A stretch of 64,000 nucleotides of DNA, taken from contig JANAVB010009599.1 of assembly GCA_029216955.1 (NCBI GenBank), positions 1,878,240 to 1,942,239 on the forward strand. Direction: 5' to 3'. Of the stretch, positions 1-11,281 are shown in pieces. The position numbers were made by a program, and so were the translations under genes. Below the pieces are notes generated by a model, which was not told the origin of the DNA, did not search any database, and saw nothing but the letters and a program-made list of their open reading frames with translations. The number at the start of each line of letters is the position of its first letter. Position 1 is the first letter of the stretch. Source of the DNA: Iris pallida. Its lineage: Eukaryota; Streptophyta; Magnoliopsida; Asparagales; Iridaceae.

Positions 1-129
1 AGCGCCTCCTATCGCCATAGCGGAGAGCGCGTCTTTGGGTGGCTGGCCTTCTCCACCTCCTCCACAACCCCAAGTGTAGTCTTTTGCCGACAAGCTTAGA
101 CCGGATCCGCCTGCCCGGCTCCTACGGAT

Positions 130-835
130 CTTTTCTGACATTGACCTTCCTGAAGTCGACTATGCGATGAACCCGTACGAGATCAGGGTGCCATTCTTTG
201 AGGCCGAATTGGCATCCCTATCAACCTCCTTCCCACACACCTTCGTACTCAAATTCCCTACCGGCTGCCCGAAACTCCAGAGGGTTCAGGAAGTGATCAC
301 CTGCTGAGGACTCTCTTTGGCATATAAGGTAGCCCCCTAGACCCTAAGCACATTCTATTGCACCTTTCTTCGAAGTCGGAACCACAAGAACGTTTAGGAC
401 CAGAGGCACGGGCAGAATTGACTCCCACACCATAAAAATCTTCAGATGGTCCTAAGACTTTAATACCAAGGTCGACTCAGCGACCGTCTCGGCCTGGGTG
501 ACCCTCCCCAATCTCCCCCTCATCTGCTTCGTTCTCGTGGCGCTAAAGCGCATTGCTAACCCTTTGGCACGTTTGTGGCGGCGATCGAGGAAACGAGAAA
601 CCTGTCCAAAGCAAACTACGCCAAAATTTGCGTGGAGCTTGATCTATCTAAGGACCTCCCCAAGCACATCCAAAACTCTCTAGGCAACAAGTCGCACACC
701 CAGCAAATCATGTACGACAGCAATATTATCTTCTGCAAACACTGCCGCACGTGTGGCCACCCGATTGAGCATTGTTATCGTGCACACCTGGAGCTGAAGA
801 AGAAGAAAGCGACACGTAAGAGCGCCCCCCAATAA
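130..835 (+). pseudogene. LINE ORF1 (DUF4283 plus CCHC zinc knuckle), frameshifted
   Basis: Translating across frames gives the pattern of plant LINE ORF1 RNA-binding proteins: a DUF4283-like stretch (TFVLKFPTGCPKLQ near 240-290, IKIFRWS near 435-460), then KICVELDLSKDLP, then a zinc knuckle FCKHCRTCGHPIEHC near 735-775. The spacing C-x2-C-x4-H-x4-C is intact. In-frame stops and frame changes occur around 300, 420 and 560, so no full protein can be made. In the family the protein coats LINE RNA. The downstream acidic ORF at 906-1337 is probably its C-terminal tail. Confidence 0.65.
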
Positions 836-905
836 GACCGGGTCTAACGACCAACCCTTCAATTCCCTCCTCCTTCCCTTATCGAACACCCACAATCGGT
901 TTAAA

Positions 906-1337
906 GTGAGTGCTAGACCTTCCGATACACAAGACTCAACCCCCTCGCGCAGAGCTATCGTTCCATTCACAGTTCCGGCCCTCAACCTTGCACCAGGGGA
1001 TGTCGAGGCTGGAGCAGTCACAGAAATTGTCGAAGAGGACACATACACCACGGACGACCTCGGTTGCCCTCCAGTTCAAACACCCGAGGCGACCCACATT
1101 GCGGATGGTCTTATTGCGATTCGGGATTCTTTGCCCGTTTTGAAAGATTACTTCGAGCAGATCGCAGAGGTTAGCTCTCTGGAGGAGGCGATCAGGAATA
1201 CACTATCATTCGAGCCATGGCAGAACACCCAGAATATGTCTCCTCGATTCCATTCAGAATGTTGGAGGTCGAACAGGCTATCGATGCGGCTCAAGGCACT
1301 CAGAACAACGATCATTCCAATACAGAGGTATACCTAG
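906..1337 (+). pseudogene. Probable C-terminal part of the LINE ORF1
   Basis: An open stretch of 143 codons follows the zinc-knuckle segment by about 70 bases. It encodes an acidic, low-complexity protein with no motif I recognise. Plant LINE ORF1 proteins usually have a long poorly conserved tail after the zinc knuckle, and the position fits that. It could also be chance coding. No promoter or splice signal supports an independent gene. Confidence 0.35.
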
Positions 1338-1717
1338 CCTCTAAATGCAAGAAAGTTTCGGCATCTGCGGCGCTACGGTTCCTTTGCTCTACCAGCGGTA
1401 GGTGTAAGCCGCTACCGACCAACCCTCAGAAACCTCCGTAGCCCAAGTTCCGCAGAGAGGACCGGGTATCCCCTGGCCTTCACCTCGCCCGAGCGCTCTT
1501 TTGGGGCTTGTCCAACCCTTTCTTCTCCCCTTTCTTTTGAGTCCCTCGGGTTTTTTCGGGCTGGCTATAGGTGTTGTTGGGTCGGGTCCCTTCCGTTCGC
1601 AGCTGTTTCCTCTTCCTTGTCCTTTAGTCCTCGCGTCCTCCTGTCGTAGGAGATTTTGTAGGTGCTTGGGTTATCTCCCGGTACCCCCTTTTTGCCTTTC
1701 AATAAAATCCCCAGTTG

Positions 1718-1718
<1 letters not shown>

Positions 1719-1781
<63 letters not shown>
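1719..1781. repeat. (TA)n microsatellite at the LINE 3' end
   Basis: About 31 uninterrupted TA units follow the LINE tail. They may have grown from the element's original simple-sequence tail. Confidence 0.9.
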
Positions 1782-1784
<3 letters not shown>

Positions 1785-1789
1785 TGTTT

Positions 1790-2487
1790 AAATAGAACTT
1801 CGTAATGAAACTGTATATACAGGACACGGCGCCATAGTTATTCTAATGAAATTAAAAAATTAAAAAATATTTGTAGAAATTAGAGGGTTTTACATGACAC
1901 GGTGCCTTAGGTGTTATTATATTGCTTGCGGTACCACAATACGGTGCCTCGTGTGTCTGCCTGCTGAGGATCTTATGACCCTTAGTGGCATGAAGCCTAA
2001 TATCCGGTGCATATCACTTAGACTGGTTAGAGTAGTTACTCTTTAGTTCATATTTTCTTTACTTTTACATTGGCATATTTTTATGTACCATACTATGTCC
2101 CCTGAGGATCTGGTGATCTATCTAGGTAGTTGGTCATGCAGAGATAGTCCGTTGATCATGGAGGTATTGTTGTATCTGGCTCAGATATTTTATCATGCTT
2201 TTATATTTATTTATTATTTCTATTCTGCTATTTAGTCTTGTTTTGTAGACTCATATCGTTCTTCGGATCTAATCAACATATATGTTATTGGGCTACAGAC
2301 TATGGTACTGTTTATTCTTGATTTTACTTATCTTGTGGATTGTAGATATATTTATAGTTGATTGATAGATAGAATTAGAACACCAAGACAACTTATACAT
2401 ATTCGAGCCGGGTTGGAGTCCACTCGATACGTAGTTGGCATGTATACGTACTCCTGGTCCTATGTAATTTGGGACTGAGGCGTTACA
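1790..2487 (+). mobile_element. 3' portion of an old LTR
   Basis: The stretch ends in GGGACTGAGGCGTTACA, almost the same as the LTR end of the complete element at 51662-59850 (GGGACTGGGGCGTTACA). Other shared blocks are CACTTAGACTGGTTAG and CCTGAGGATCTGGT (GAGGACCTGGT in the other copy). It is therefore a diverged, 5'-truncated LTR of a related gypsy/LARD family in plus orientation. No internal region or partner LTR is seen. Confidence 0.6.
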
Positions 2488-2976
2488 TTCCGCCCCCTCT
2501 TTCCTCTAAGGTTGCCTTCATATACACATGTTTAACGGTTGATTTTATGTAAGTTTGTAGTAAAAAAAATCAAGGTTCCAGATTTTGTTGGCTTGACTTA
2601 AGGATTAAGTCAAGGACTCCTAATTGCTAAATTAGGTTTTCGTAGCCCTATATTTTAGAGGCTAAGGAGAGTTGCTTGATATGCTCTTCTACAAGATCCG
2701 TTTTGTAGATGCTTTTTAAGGATTAGGTCAAGGATAGTCGACTAAACTTAAAGAAGATCCGTTTTGTAGATGCTTGTATTTCGAGATACAAGAAGGATTT
2801 CGGATGGAGATTCATTTACTTCGTTAGAGAGATCATCACAGTCAAACGGTAAGAAACTATTTCATATTGTTCCTGAAACAGATCTAGATGAAGGAACGAT
2901 CAGAATATTTAGACCACTTGCAAATAAATTGGCTTTCAATTTTTGATTTAGCAACGTCAAGAAGCAATGACCACTT
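2488..2976. other. Target DNA left of the Tat element, with degenerate short repeats
   Basis: No gene is visible. The motif AAGATCCGTTTTGTAGATGC occurs twice (about 2692 and 2755), along with repeated AGGATTARGTCAAGG. The block ACTTGCAAATAAATT (2917) matches CTCTTGCAAATAAATT just right of the Tat element (27204 and 27255). This suggests both flanks were once one repeat-containing locus. Confidence 0.4.
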
Positions 2977-3842
2977 TGTAGAAGCATGAAAAATATGGGG
3001 TTCATGCGGATTACAAATTGCCGCATGGGTACTTTGGGCAAAACAAGTCCGCATTAAGGAAAGCCTCATGACTGTTCAATGACAAATGCGGCCCGTCGAC
3101 AAACAGCTGTAGAAGGAAGATATGCGGCCAAGAGGAGCAGTTCGACTGTTAAAACTGACAAGTCCTGGCAAAACATGACAGTTCTGACACTTCGACAAAA
3201 AAGATAAGACGTGAGACGTCGCCCAAAAGTGGGGTTCGTACGCCTCCATGCGACCAGAAGAGTGTCATCTAAGCCGCATGAACCTTATGAGGCTCAGACT
3301 TATGCGGCCACAAAGTCTCAAAACTTCATGCAGCCAAAAGTAATTGTGATCCAAGCCGCATAAGTCTCATGCGACCCCACATGATCGAAGACTGAGAAAA
3401 TTATACGCAATAGAACACGTGGCAATCTGACCAAGTCTTTAACTACCCAGATTTGCTGCAACAAAATCCCAACAAATCGACAGATGGCAGCCAAAGAGCA
3501 GGTCTTCGCATGCTAATCAGCCACGTGGACGCAAGCCGTCTATGCGGCTCAACATACACCCCATTATAAATAGCAGGATGCCACACCCCTGCAAAAGGCT
3601 GGCCACCTTCAAGAGAAAAGCAATTTCTTCACGAGCTAGAGACTGCATCAGATAGTCCACGGAGTAAGACAGAGTTGATAGCACTTTTCCGAGCCTCCAC
3701 CGTCACCCCCCAGAATCAAAACTAAACAATTGTACTTAGATTGTTTCCTAGGATTTCTTTCTAGGCTTTCCTTTGTACAAGCGAGTTTGCAATCAATTTC
3801 AGTGTTCTGTAATACCTGTCTTTGATTTTTTTATGGCAAACA
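2977..3842 (+). repeat. 5' LTR of the Tat element
   Basis: It begins TGTAGAAGCATG and ends GGCAAACA, and aligns along its length with 26340-27203. A TATAAATA box sits at 3565-3572, so U3 is about 600 bp. The word ATGCGGC and its complement recur many times in U3. Confidence 0.9.
3565..3572 (+). promoter_or_regulatory. TATA box of the Tat 5' LTR
   Basis: TATAAATA in the context CCCCATTATAAATAGCAGG; conserved in the 3' LTR at 26928-26935. Confidence 0.7.
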
Positions 3843-3844
3843 CG

Positions 3845-5239
3845 ATGGCGACTCTGCTGGGGATGTCCTTCTCTTCTGATGAGAAGTTGGTGACGCAATC
3901 TGATGCGTCCAAGATCGGCTCTACATAGCAAATGCTTGTGGTTCGCTTCGACCAACAAGCTTTCAAAGAATTACTCTCTGAAGGGAGCGCCAGCCCGTCT
4001 CAGAAGCGAGCTTACCCAAAGAGGACTCGCAAGGCGTCGGTGTGCAAAACTGTTGCCTCCGACAAAGTTCTCGAAGAAGCTCTTTCTGCAGCCCAAGAAT
4101 GTGACCAAAGCCCTCCTGTGACTTTGCTTTCGACCGCAGAGGACTCCACTGTCCCTAAAACGAACAGAGAAAAATACTATGATGCTGAGTTTTTGGGGGC
4201 ACAAGAAAACTCCATGCGGACAAAGAAGAAGCCGCATAGAGGAGGTCGACAGTCTGTCCATGCGGCAGCCAACTCTGGCCGCAGAAAGACGACTCATGCG
4301 GCAGCTAACTCTGGCCGCATGAAGATGGTCCATACGGAAGCCAACGCTAGCTGCAAGAAGATGGTCCATGCGACAACCAATCTTGGCCTCAAACATGACG
4401 TCTCATGCGGCCCTGTCAGAAGCTCTGTGTTCGACCGCCTCTCATGCGGGCCCGGTGCCATGCGGCTAACTAAGGATGCAGGATGTATCAATCTGGACTC
4501 CTTTTACTATGCACCTTTGGGTGCTAAGTCAAAAAAGTCTAGGACAGTGCGGGCCCAACCAGCCCAGTCAACTGTCCAAGTTGTTGACTGTCAGCGGGCA
4601 CCGTTGACTGTTACACGGCCTCCTGACGAAAAGTTGTACAGAACTAACCGCGTCCAGTCCCCCCGGGCTAACGGACAGGGTGGGTCTTTAAAGTCTCCCT
4701 CTGAAGATCCAGAACAAGTACTTTTACTAGCCATGGATCAGGGAGCAAACATGATGCCTAAGCACCCGTGCGCTCGGTATTCCCGAGTTCACAAGTTTGG
4801 TGCAAAGGTAGACCAACTTCCTACCGACTTACGTGACGTGATTACTCAAAAACGCAAGACGGCAGCATCAGCATGCAATGTGTCCCTCTCGGGGCGTCAT
4901 TGCACCCAAGTCATCATCAACTGCTGCTGCGACAAATCAGCAGCACCTGAAGATCGGCAGTCAGTTTTCCAGCGACTGCAGCTGCCAGCACCTGTCCGAC
5001 AATAACTCAAAAAATAGGTGCAAATTATAGGGGACGAGGAGTTTCCTTTCGCCTCCTGTAATTCAACTCAAAAAGTTCCTCCTGGCAAGGGAGAAAAGAA
5101 GACAGGCTCTTCCAGTCCGGTCATCTCGGCCAATATTGCAAGGAGACCATCATCTGGGAGGTTCCCATCAACCACAAGGGGTGTATATTTAGGCACTCGA
5201 TCCAAAAAGAAGCTTCTGGCACCCGGAGGTGCACCTTAG
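3845..5239 (+). pseudogene. Tat element leader ORF / Gag N-terminal region
   Basis: The frame opening at ATG 3845, overlapping the primer site, runs with one TAG at 3926-3928 into a 357-codon stretch (3932-5005). After two more stops it continues in the same frame to 5239. The protein is basic and has a 12-residue tandem repeat of four copies (pattern VHAAANSGRRKT) at about residues 107-154, encoded near 4255-4395. Two SVFxRL motifs (SVFDRLS, SVFQRLQ) resemble those in Gag-proximal regions of plant gypsy elements. No catalytic domain is visible. I infer it is the N-terminal part of Gag or the extra leader ORF known in Ogre-like elements. Confidence 0.55.
3846..3863 (+). promoter_or_regulatory. 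Primer binding site, tRNA-Arg type
   Basis: TGGCGACTCTGCTGGGGA starts 3 nt after the LTR. It is complementary to a tRNA-Arg 3' end (plant tRNA-Arg ends in a form giving TGGCGACTCCACTGGGG). Ogre/Tat elements are known to use tRNA-Arg. The site overlaps an ATG at 3845 that opens the first reading frame. Confidence 0.8.
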
Positions 5240-5541
5240 GCCTCCTTGAGAGTACATGAAGCTGGGGGTAGCAGTCCCCTCAATGTATGTGACAATTCTG
5301 TGTACCAAGAGCATATACAGGGGGTAGAAGTCCCCCAGAACTGTGCAACAGATCCAGATTTCCCTGAGGGCCATCACCCTCATCAAGACGATGCAGCTTC
5401 CTACACGGGGGTAGCACCTTGTCCGAGTCAGAGGAAGATGATATTCCGATATTTCCTGACGATTTCTCTATACAAGGGTACGGCACAGAGAGTACCTCTG
5501 CCACAATCCCTTCCACCTCTACCCACGTGAGAACAGTCTTT

Positions 5542-6537
5542 ATGGATGACGACGATCATGAAGTGCCTTCCGACAGACAACGCTAGAAGTGCTGGAAGAC
5601 ACTCTCTTGTCCTTGGTCAAGTCCGTGGACAAGATCAAAGCCACATTTCCAACTCAACCAGCAAGGATGCCCGGACAAACATGCTTGGGACCCGCAGTCA
5701 ACGTAGACTCCAACATGACCGCCCCTCCTTTGGGTGATGATCCTTTAGTAGAATCCGTTCCTTCAGCTGCAGATGAAGCCAAGGAGGCAAGAAGGAAAGT
5801 CCAGGAACTTCGGGTAATGTTTAATGCCCAAGATTCTTCTCGGGATCTTAGAATACGGCAGCCATATCCTGTTGCATGGAGAGACATGCCTTTTCCACCA
5901 CGGTACAAGCCGTTCTATATCGATTCCTATGATAGGAAGACCTCTGCTAGTCGGTACATGACTTACTTTGAAGTCACAACCGACCACTTGCCACATAGTG
6001 ATGCCATCCTTACGCGACTATTCAACGGAGCATTGGAGGGAATCGCGTTCGACTGGTACCACAACCTTCCCGACAACTGCATTCACTCTTTTGACGGCTT
6101 CAAACACATGTTCCTGGAAAGATTTTACGAAGTGGGGCATGATGTAACGATGTCATCTCTCATGGACGTCGTTCAGGAAGAGAGGGAGCTGACAAGGAAC
6201 TATCGAACGGTTCTGCCAAACCGCAGCGAGGTTGCCCCAAGGCAATCCCGAGAGCTTCTTGATTGAAATCTGCCAGAAGAAGCTGCTCCCTGCAATTAGT
6301 CTCTGGATGGGTGACGATCAGTTCAGGGATTGGACAACCTTCATAATAAGTGCTACCAATACAGAGGCGAAACTGAAGAAGGCTCGCCAGCTGAGATTAC
6401 ACATCCCGGATGGAGAAGATAAGGGCAGACGTCCTGGTTCCACCGCCAATAACAACAGTGGTGCCACCACTAACCGGGATAATAAGGGCAAACAGGCCAT
6501 GGTCACTGATGCGACTCCGAAGCCCGAACAAAAATAG
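5542..6537 (+). pseudogene. gag: Gag core (Retrotrans_gag) of the Tat element, frameshifted
   Basis: The main frame (from about 5580, first ATG 5589, to 6266) encodes the retrotransposon Gag core: MPFPPRYKPFYIDSYD, then YMTYFEVTTDHLPHSDAIL, FNGALEGIAFDWYHNLP and FDGFKHMFLERFYEV, the helical pattern of the Retrotrans_gag family. A frameshift near 6215-6235 moves the C-terminal part (LPQGNPESFLIEICQK onward, to 6537) into another frame. The product would form the virus-like particle. The stop at 6537 separates it from the zinc-knuckle-like segment. Confidence 0.85.
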
Positions 6538-7305
6538 GTGGAAGGTCCGTGGCCCAAGGTTAATTACTCATTTGAAAATAATCATGTCAAACCTATCTTC
6601 GATATGTTTTTGCAAGAGGGTAGGATCCAGCTCCCTCTACCAAGACGGGTGCCCCGAGCGGCAGAAATGGAGGATCCAAAATACTGTTACTTCTACCGCT
6701 ACGTCCATCATTCCACTCATGATTGTTTCTAATTGAAGTGGTACATTCAGAGTCGTATCGACTCCAAAGCTCTGTCGATAGATTTTGAAGAGGTTACCAT
6801 GGCAGCAAACATGGTGTCTATTCAGTTCAGCGACTTCCCTCCGACAAACACTCCAAATGGGGTCATACATGTCCCTCAGGCAACGATGGAGGTTACTAAT
6901 CTTCCATCGGTCCGAAGCCAAACATCTGGATTGGTACCTCTCACCACATCGTGAAGAGAGATCATGTGGGTGCATCCAGACTTGGTGCCCGAAGTTACCC
7001 AGGTGGTGTCATCTCCTACTAGCAAGAAAAAGGGCAGAAAGTCTAGAGCCTGCCACACAATTTCAGCCGAAGCTGAAGAAGCTGCAGATGTTGTTACCCG
7101 GTCTGGAGAACAAGTCCATCCCGTACGGGATAGTCCATCCGAAGATCCTCAGCCGGTAACGTTGCCTCCCTCTGATATTCCAAGACCATCTCAGCCTCCA
7201 CTGGCGGACAAATCCAAGACAAAGGAAACCCGCTTCGACAGGCCACTTTTTAATGATTTACCTCAGGGACTGGAGAGACCTTACAACTTCGACATATTAG
7301 CATAG
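6538..7305 (+). pseudogene. Gag C-terminal / Gag-Pol linker with zinc-knuckle-like motif
   Basis: The open frame 6538-6732 contains MEDPKYCYFYRYVHHSTHDCF, which matches the DPKYC-x-HR-x-HPTEDCF element common in Tat/Athila polyproteins. A TAA at 6730-6732 interrupts it and coding continues in frame to about 6954. The next frame (6964-7305) ends with DRPLFNDLPQGLERPYNFD, which leads into the protease region. I infer one original polyprotein now cut by stops and a frame change. Confidence 0.6.
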
Positions 7306-8952
7306 TTGGCTAATACGCCAGCAAAGTTGTCGCTATACGAGCTCCTAAGGCTCTCCAAGGATCTTTGTGTCGCATTAAGCGAAGCCCTCCAGAATGCCGA
7401 TGCCTACTTAGCTCAGGTCAAGCCTCCAGGGGAAGACCCGCCAACAGATCTACAGGGCGGCGATAACACAGATGCAATGCCCAACATCATATTCACTCCG
7501 CATGACATGTTGATCAAGTCCAATTTGCATGATCGCCCCTTGTACTACACTGGGTACATAAGCGACATCAAGGTGGATCAGATGCATATCGACCATGGCT
7601 CATCAATAAGCATCATCCCGAAAAGTCTGCTCCAACTTCTTGGCATCCCTATGCATCTGCTAGCGGCGACCAACACTGCCATTAGCGGTTTTAACTCGGA
7701 AAGAAGCTATCCCCTAGGGAAGACCCGGTTGATGTGCCAGATTGGCAACCTGAAGACGGAAGTTACCTGCTACGTCATAGATGCAGACACCTCCTATAAC
7801 ATCCTCCCGGGACATCCATGGATACATGACTATATGATCGTGCCATCCACCCTTCACCAGTGTTTCAAGTATGTTAGTAAGCACGGTTCTGTGAAAACTG
7901 AATTTGCCGACATTGATCCCTTCAAAGTGGTTGAATCTTATTACTCTTTGGAGGCTTGTCTATATGACGAATCCAGAAAACATATAACAGACGAGCTGGA
8001 AGCCATCACAGGGCCAGAAGAGCCCTTGAGAATTCGTCTCCAAGCCCGCAAATCGGGCAGGGCCTCACCCCTTGTCGCAACCTTGCCTAAAGAGGTGCTC
8101 GGTTCTCCTGCCACACCTACGGAGTTGGAACCAATGGTCATCCGTCTTCCGAGATCCAGCCAAGAGCCAAAATATGTCATAGGACCAATGGTGATCCGGC
8201 TACCAAAGTCCAATCAAAGGCAACAGGAAGATGCAAAGCCCTCTGTAACACCGATGATAATCCGATTGCCAAAATCTACTCCAAGGCGACCAGAAGACAC
8301 AAAGTCCCTTGCTGAGCCCATTGTCATCCGTCTTCCCAAGACGAGTCAGCAGCCAAGTGTCGATCAAACACTCTCAGGCAAATCAATACCTCAAGCGAAA
8401 TCCTTGGTAGTCAAGTTGCCCAAGACAGCATCACGGCCTCTAAGCTCGCAGGGGGTAACCAAAGAGGATAAAGAGCTCGCCAAATATGTGGTTACACAGG
8501 TGGATAGCCCCTCTCCTGATGATGTAATCCCTGTGGATAAAATTTCTTATTTCATCAATAAGAGGATGTCGTTAGACTATTCTGAGTATGATAAGCCTAA
8601 TCTAACGTATGCCGTACGGGACCGTCTAAACGTTAGCATGCATACACGGGTGACAACAGTCCATACCCAAAATCAAATTGCTCCCATAAAAGGTGCTTAC
8701 TTCCCGGTCCCAGACAGAAGAGGATGGGATCACACAATCATCTTTGGCCTAAAAGAAGGTCCTCAATCTTTCACACCACAAGAGTCCGACCTCGGACCCG
8801 ATGCTGGAAGACTACCGCTCTACTTGTATAGTCCTCAAGGCAAGTACTTCATACAAAAGCAGGGATACGACATGGAGGCTACCCCGGGTCTAAATTATGG
8901 CAGCGGTCGACGATTGCCTCTACAGCCCCTGGCACCGGCAGGGAAGCCTTAG
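7306..8952 (+). pseudogene. Retropepsin-like aspartic protease region of the Tat Pol
   Basis: An open 548-codon stretch holds LSLYELLRLSKDL (residues 8-20), HDRPLYYTGYISDI, the protease active-site region IDHGSSISIIPKSLL (about residues 97-111), LGKTRLMCQIGNL and the C-terminal block YVIDADTSYNILPGHPWIHD. These match Tat-lineage proteases, whose active site is D-x-G-S rather than strict DTG/DSG; the Asp and Gly are present. Residues about 275-370 hold five copies of a P(M/I)(V/I)IRLP(K/R)(S/T) repeat. The frame is preceded by TAG at 7303-7305 and closed by TAG at 8950, and the RT follows in decayed form. Confidence 0.8.
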
Positions 8953-9120
8953 GACCATTATCACAAATCCAGACGCGACCTCGGGTATGTTACTCTACCA
9001 ACAACGTCCGAAAGTTCTGACGAAGAATACGAGTGGCACTTTTATTCGTCCGAGTCACCCATTTACGACTCCGATAGCAGTGTTGGAGATATATTCAGAC
9101 AGGTATTATCTGCCAATATG

Positions 9121-10200
9121 ACATCTGCTGATATCGAAGAAGAAGACGAAGACCTACTTGAACCACTTGAGTTGGAGCCGTGGGTCTAGCAACTAGATGC
9201 ACAATGGGAGAAACACTTTGAACTTCGTGATCCTTCCACTGAAGATGAGGTTATGCAAGTTAACCTCGGCGATGAATCCTCTCCAAAGCCAATCTTCGTC
9301 AGTAAAAGTCTGACAGACGACGAGCGGGAGTCATTGTTACAACTCGTCAGAGAATACATCGACGTCTTTGCCTAGAGCTATGAAGACATGCCAGGGCTAA
9401 ACCCCGAGTTCCATTCCATAAGCTCAACATTTATCCGGACGCAAAACCAGTCAAGCAACAACAGCGACGATTTCATCCAGATATCATGAATTCCATCAAA
9501 GCGAAAGTGAACAAGATTATAGCTAGTGGTTTCATCCGTGAAGAGCAGCACCCAGACTGGGTAGCCAACGTAGTGCCAGTCATCAAGAAGAACGAAAAAT
9601 TTGAATCTGCATCAATTTTCGCAATCTGAATGTGGCATGTCCTAAGAATGAATTCCCTCTTCCGATTATCGATATAATGATCGATAATACGTGTGGCTTC
9701 GAGCGCATGTCCTTTGTGGATGGCTTTTCAGAATACAATCAAATCAAGATGTCTCCTGATGATGAAAAGCATACATCATTCTGAACACCGATCGGCGTAT
9801 ATTATTATACGGTCATGCCTTTTGGCCTGAAGAATGCTGGTGCTACATATCAATGAGCTATGAGTGTCATCTTCAGAGATCATTGGCGCAAGACGGTGGA
9901 GGGTTACGTAGACAACATCGCCGTCAAGAGCTGCTCCAAAAGGGATCATTTACATGACTTGAGAACAGTGTTCGACCTCATGTGGGCACACAACCTGAAG
10001 ACGAATTCTACCAAGTCTTTTCTAGGGGTGTCCAGCGAAAAGTTCTTGGGCTTTGTCATTACTTCCCGGGGAATTCACATAGATCCGGACAAAACAAAAG
10101 CAATCTTGGAGATGAATCTACCAAAGAACCTCTGCGAACTCCGCGGCCTTCAGGGAAGACTAGCCTATATCAGGAGGTTTATATCTAACCTCTCAGGGCG
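9121..10200 (+). pseudogene. Reverse transcriptase domain of the Tat element, heavily mutated
   Basis: Recognisable RT blocks, in different frames, are DVFA-stop-SYEDMPGL (about 9361), KVNKIIASGFIREEQHP (about 9510), CINFRNLNVACPKNEFPLP, SFVDGFSEYNQIKM, TVMPFGLKNAGATYQ, then from 9860 an open stretch with EGYVDNIAVKS and FLGFVITSRGI. The catalytic box reads YVDN instead of YVDD, so the second metal-binding Asp is lost. Stops at 9375, 9781 and 9853 replace Trp, Arg and Arg codons by G-to-A or C-to-T changes, and there are frameshifts near 9405 and 9600. Confidence 0.9.
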
Positions 10201-10740
10201 ATGCCAACCCTTCACTCAGCTCATGAGGAAAGGTGTCTCTTTTGTATGGAACGAGAAATGTCAGCGTGTCTTTGATGATATTAAGGAGTACCTGATGAAT
10301 CCGTCAGTTCTGGTAGCCTCGGTTGCCGGAAAGCCCTTCCTGCTCTATGTACGGGCGATGGAACACTCCCTTGGTGCTCTGCTAGCAAAGAATAATGACG
10401 CGAGACATGAACAAGCTATTTACTATCTCAGCCGGATGATGGTAGGACCGGAATATAGGTACACCGCCGTGGAGAAGGAGTGCCTTGCCCTAGTGTTCGC
10501 CATTCAGAAAATACGACACTATGTGACAGGACAAACCATCCATGTTGTTTTACGAGTTAATCCCCTCAGGGTCCTCATGACCAAGCCAGGCGCACTTAGT
10601 TCTCTTCTAGCCACCTGGGCAATACTATTATCCCCATACGACATGGTTTTTGTTCCGCAGAAGGCTATCAAAGGTCAAGCCCTGGCTGACTTCTTAGCAG
10701 CCCATCCAGGCTCAGAAATAGCCAGAATTTATGAAGAAAT
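10200..10740 (+). pseudogene. RT-associated RNase H domain of the Tat element
   Basis: Continuing in the same open frame as the end of RT, the protein reads KGVSFVWNEKCQRVFDDIKEYL, LLYVRAMEHSLGALL, then YRYTAVEKECLALVFAIQKIRHYV, typical of the RNase H fused to gypsy RT. It degrades the RNA strand of the RNA:DNA hybrid. No stop occurs in this part. The usual catalytic Asp before the ALGALL-like block is not obvious in LLYVRAME, which may be another inactivating change. Confidence 0.8.
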
Positions 10741-10779
10741 TCCTGATGAAGTCGTCGCCTCGAACATGACTTCACACAA

Positions 10780-11281
10780 CGCTATTTGGCGGATGTTCCT
10801 CGACGGTGCTTCAAGAATGGGACCACAAGGTGATATCGTCGTTGGAGTCGGGGTGGTATTAATTTCTCCATCTGGACTAGTAGTCAATCGGGCATATTCT
10901 CTTACAGAACCCTATTTGAACAACGTAGCCGAATATAACGCTTTAGTCATTGGGCTCCAACTCGCAAAAGAAGTGGGGATCAAATACCTGGAAGCATATG
11001 GTGATTCGTAGTTGATTGTTAACCAGGTCCGAGGTTCATACGAGGTTTGCAATGAGGACCTGATTCTCTATTATCAGACAGCAATTGCCATCATTACAAC
11101 CTTGGAAGGGTTCTTTATAGAGCACGTTCCTAGGCTTCAAAATATCGAAGCCAATGCCCTGGCAGGTCTCGTCGCTTCCTTGGCACTCCCAAATAACACT
11201 CATCATCTAGTCGACATAATAGGCCATGGACTGGTCTGCCCCAGGAACAATCTTCAACTGGGTATGAGTTACTCCGCCTAA
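10780..11281 (+). pseudogene. Second, archaeal-type RNase H (aRH) of the Tat element
   Basis: FLDGASRMGPQGD, GVGVVLISPSG, NNVAEYNALVIGLQLA and the downstream YGDS-stop-LIVNQVRG plus PRLQNIEANALAGLV form a second RNase H with the D-E-D-D style spacing. An additional RNase H of this type is diagnostic of the Tat/Ogre branch of Ty3/gypsy. A TAG at 11009-11011 stands where the family has DSQ, most simply a CAG-to-TAG change, and breaks the frame. Confidence 0.85.

Larger units (their letters stand above)
1..1718 (+). mobile_element. Decayed non-LTR (LINE) retrotransposon remnant lacking ORF2
   Basis: The segment carries a broken ORF1 of the plant L1 type followed directly by a 3' UTR-like tail. 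The tail ends with an AATAAA signal (about 1700) and a (TA)n tract. No reverse transcriptase or endonuclease sequence lies between ORF1 and the tail, so this looks like an internally deleted copy. The left end is outside the window. Identification rests on the ORF1 domain; the limits of the 3' UTR are inferred. Confidence 0.6.

Noticed and set aside
1501..1791. Open frame ending in Ile-Tyr repeats
   Set aside because: It is the LINE tail running into (TA)n; TA repeats always read as Ile-Tyr and say nothing about coding.
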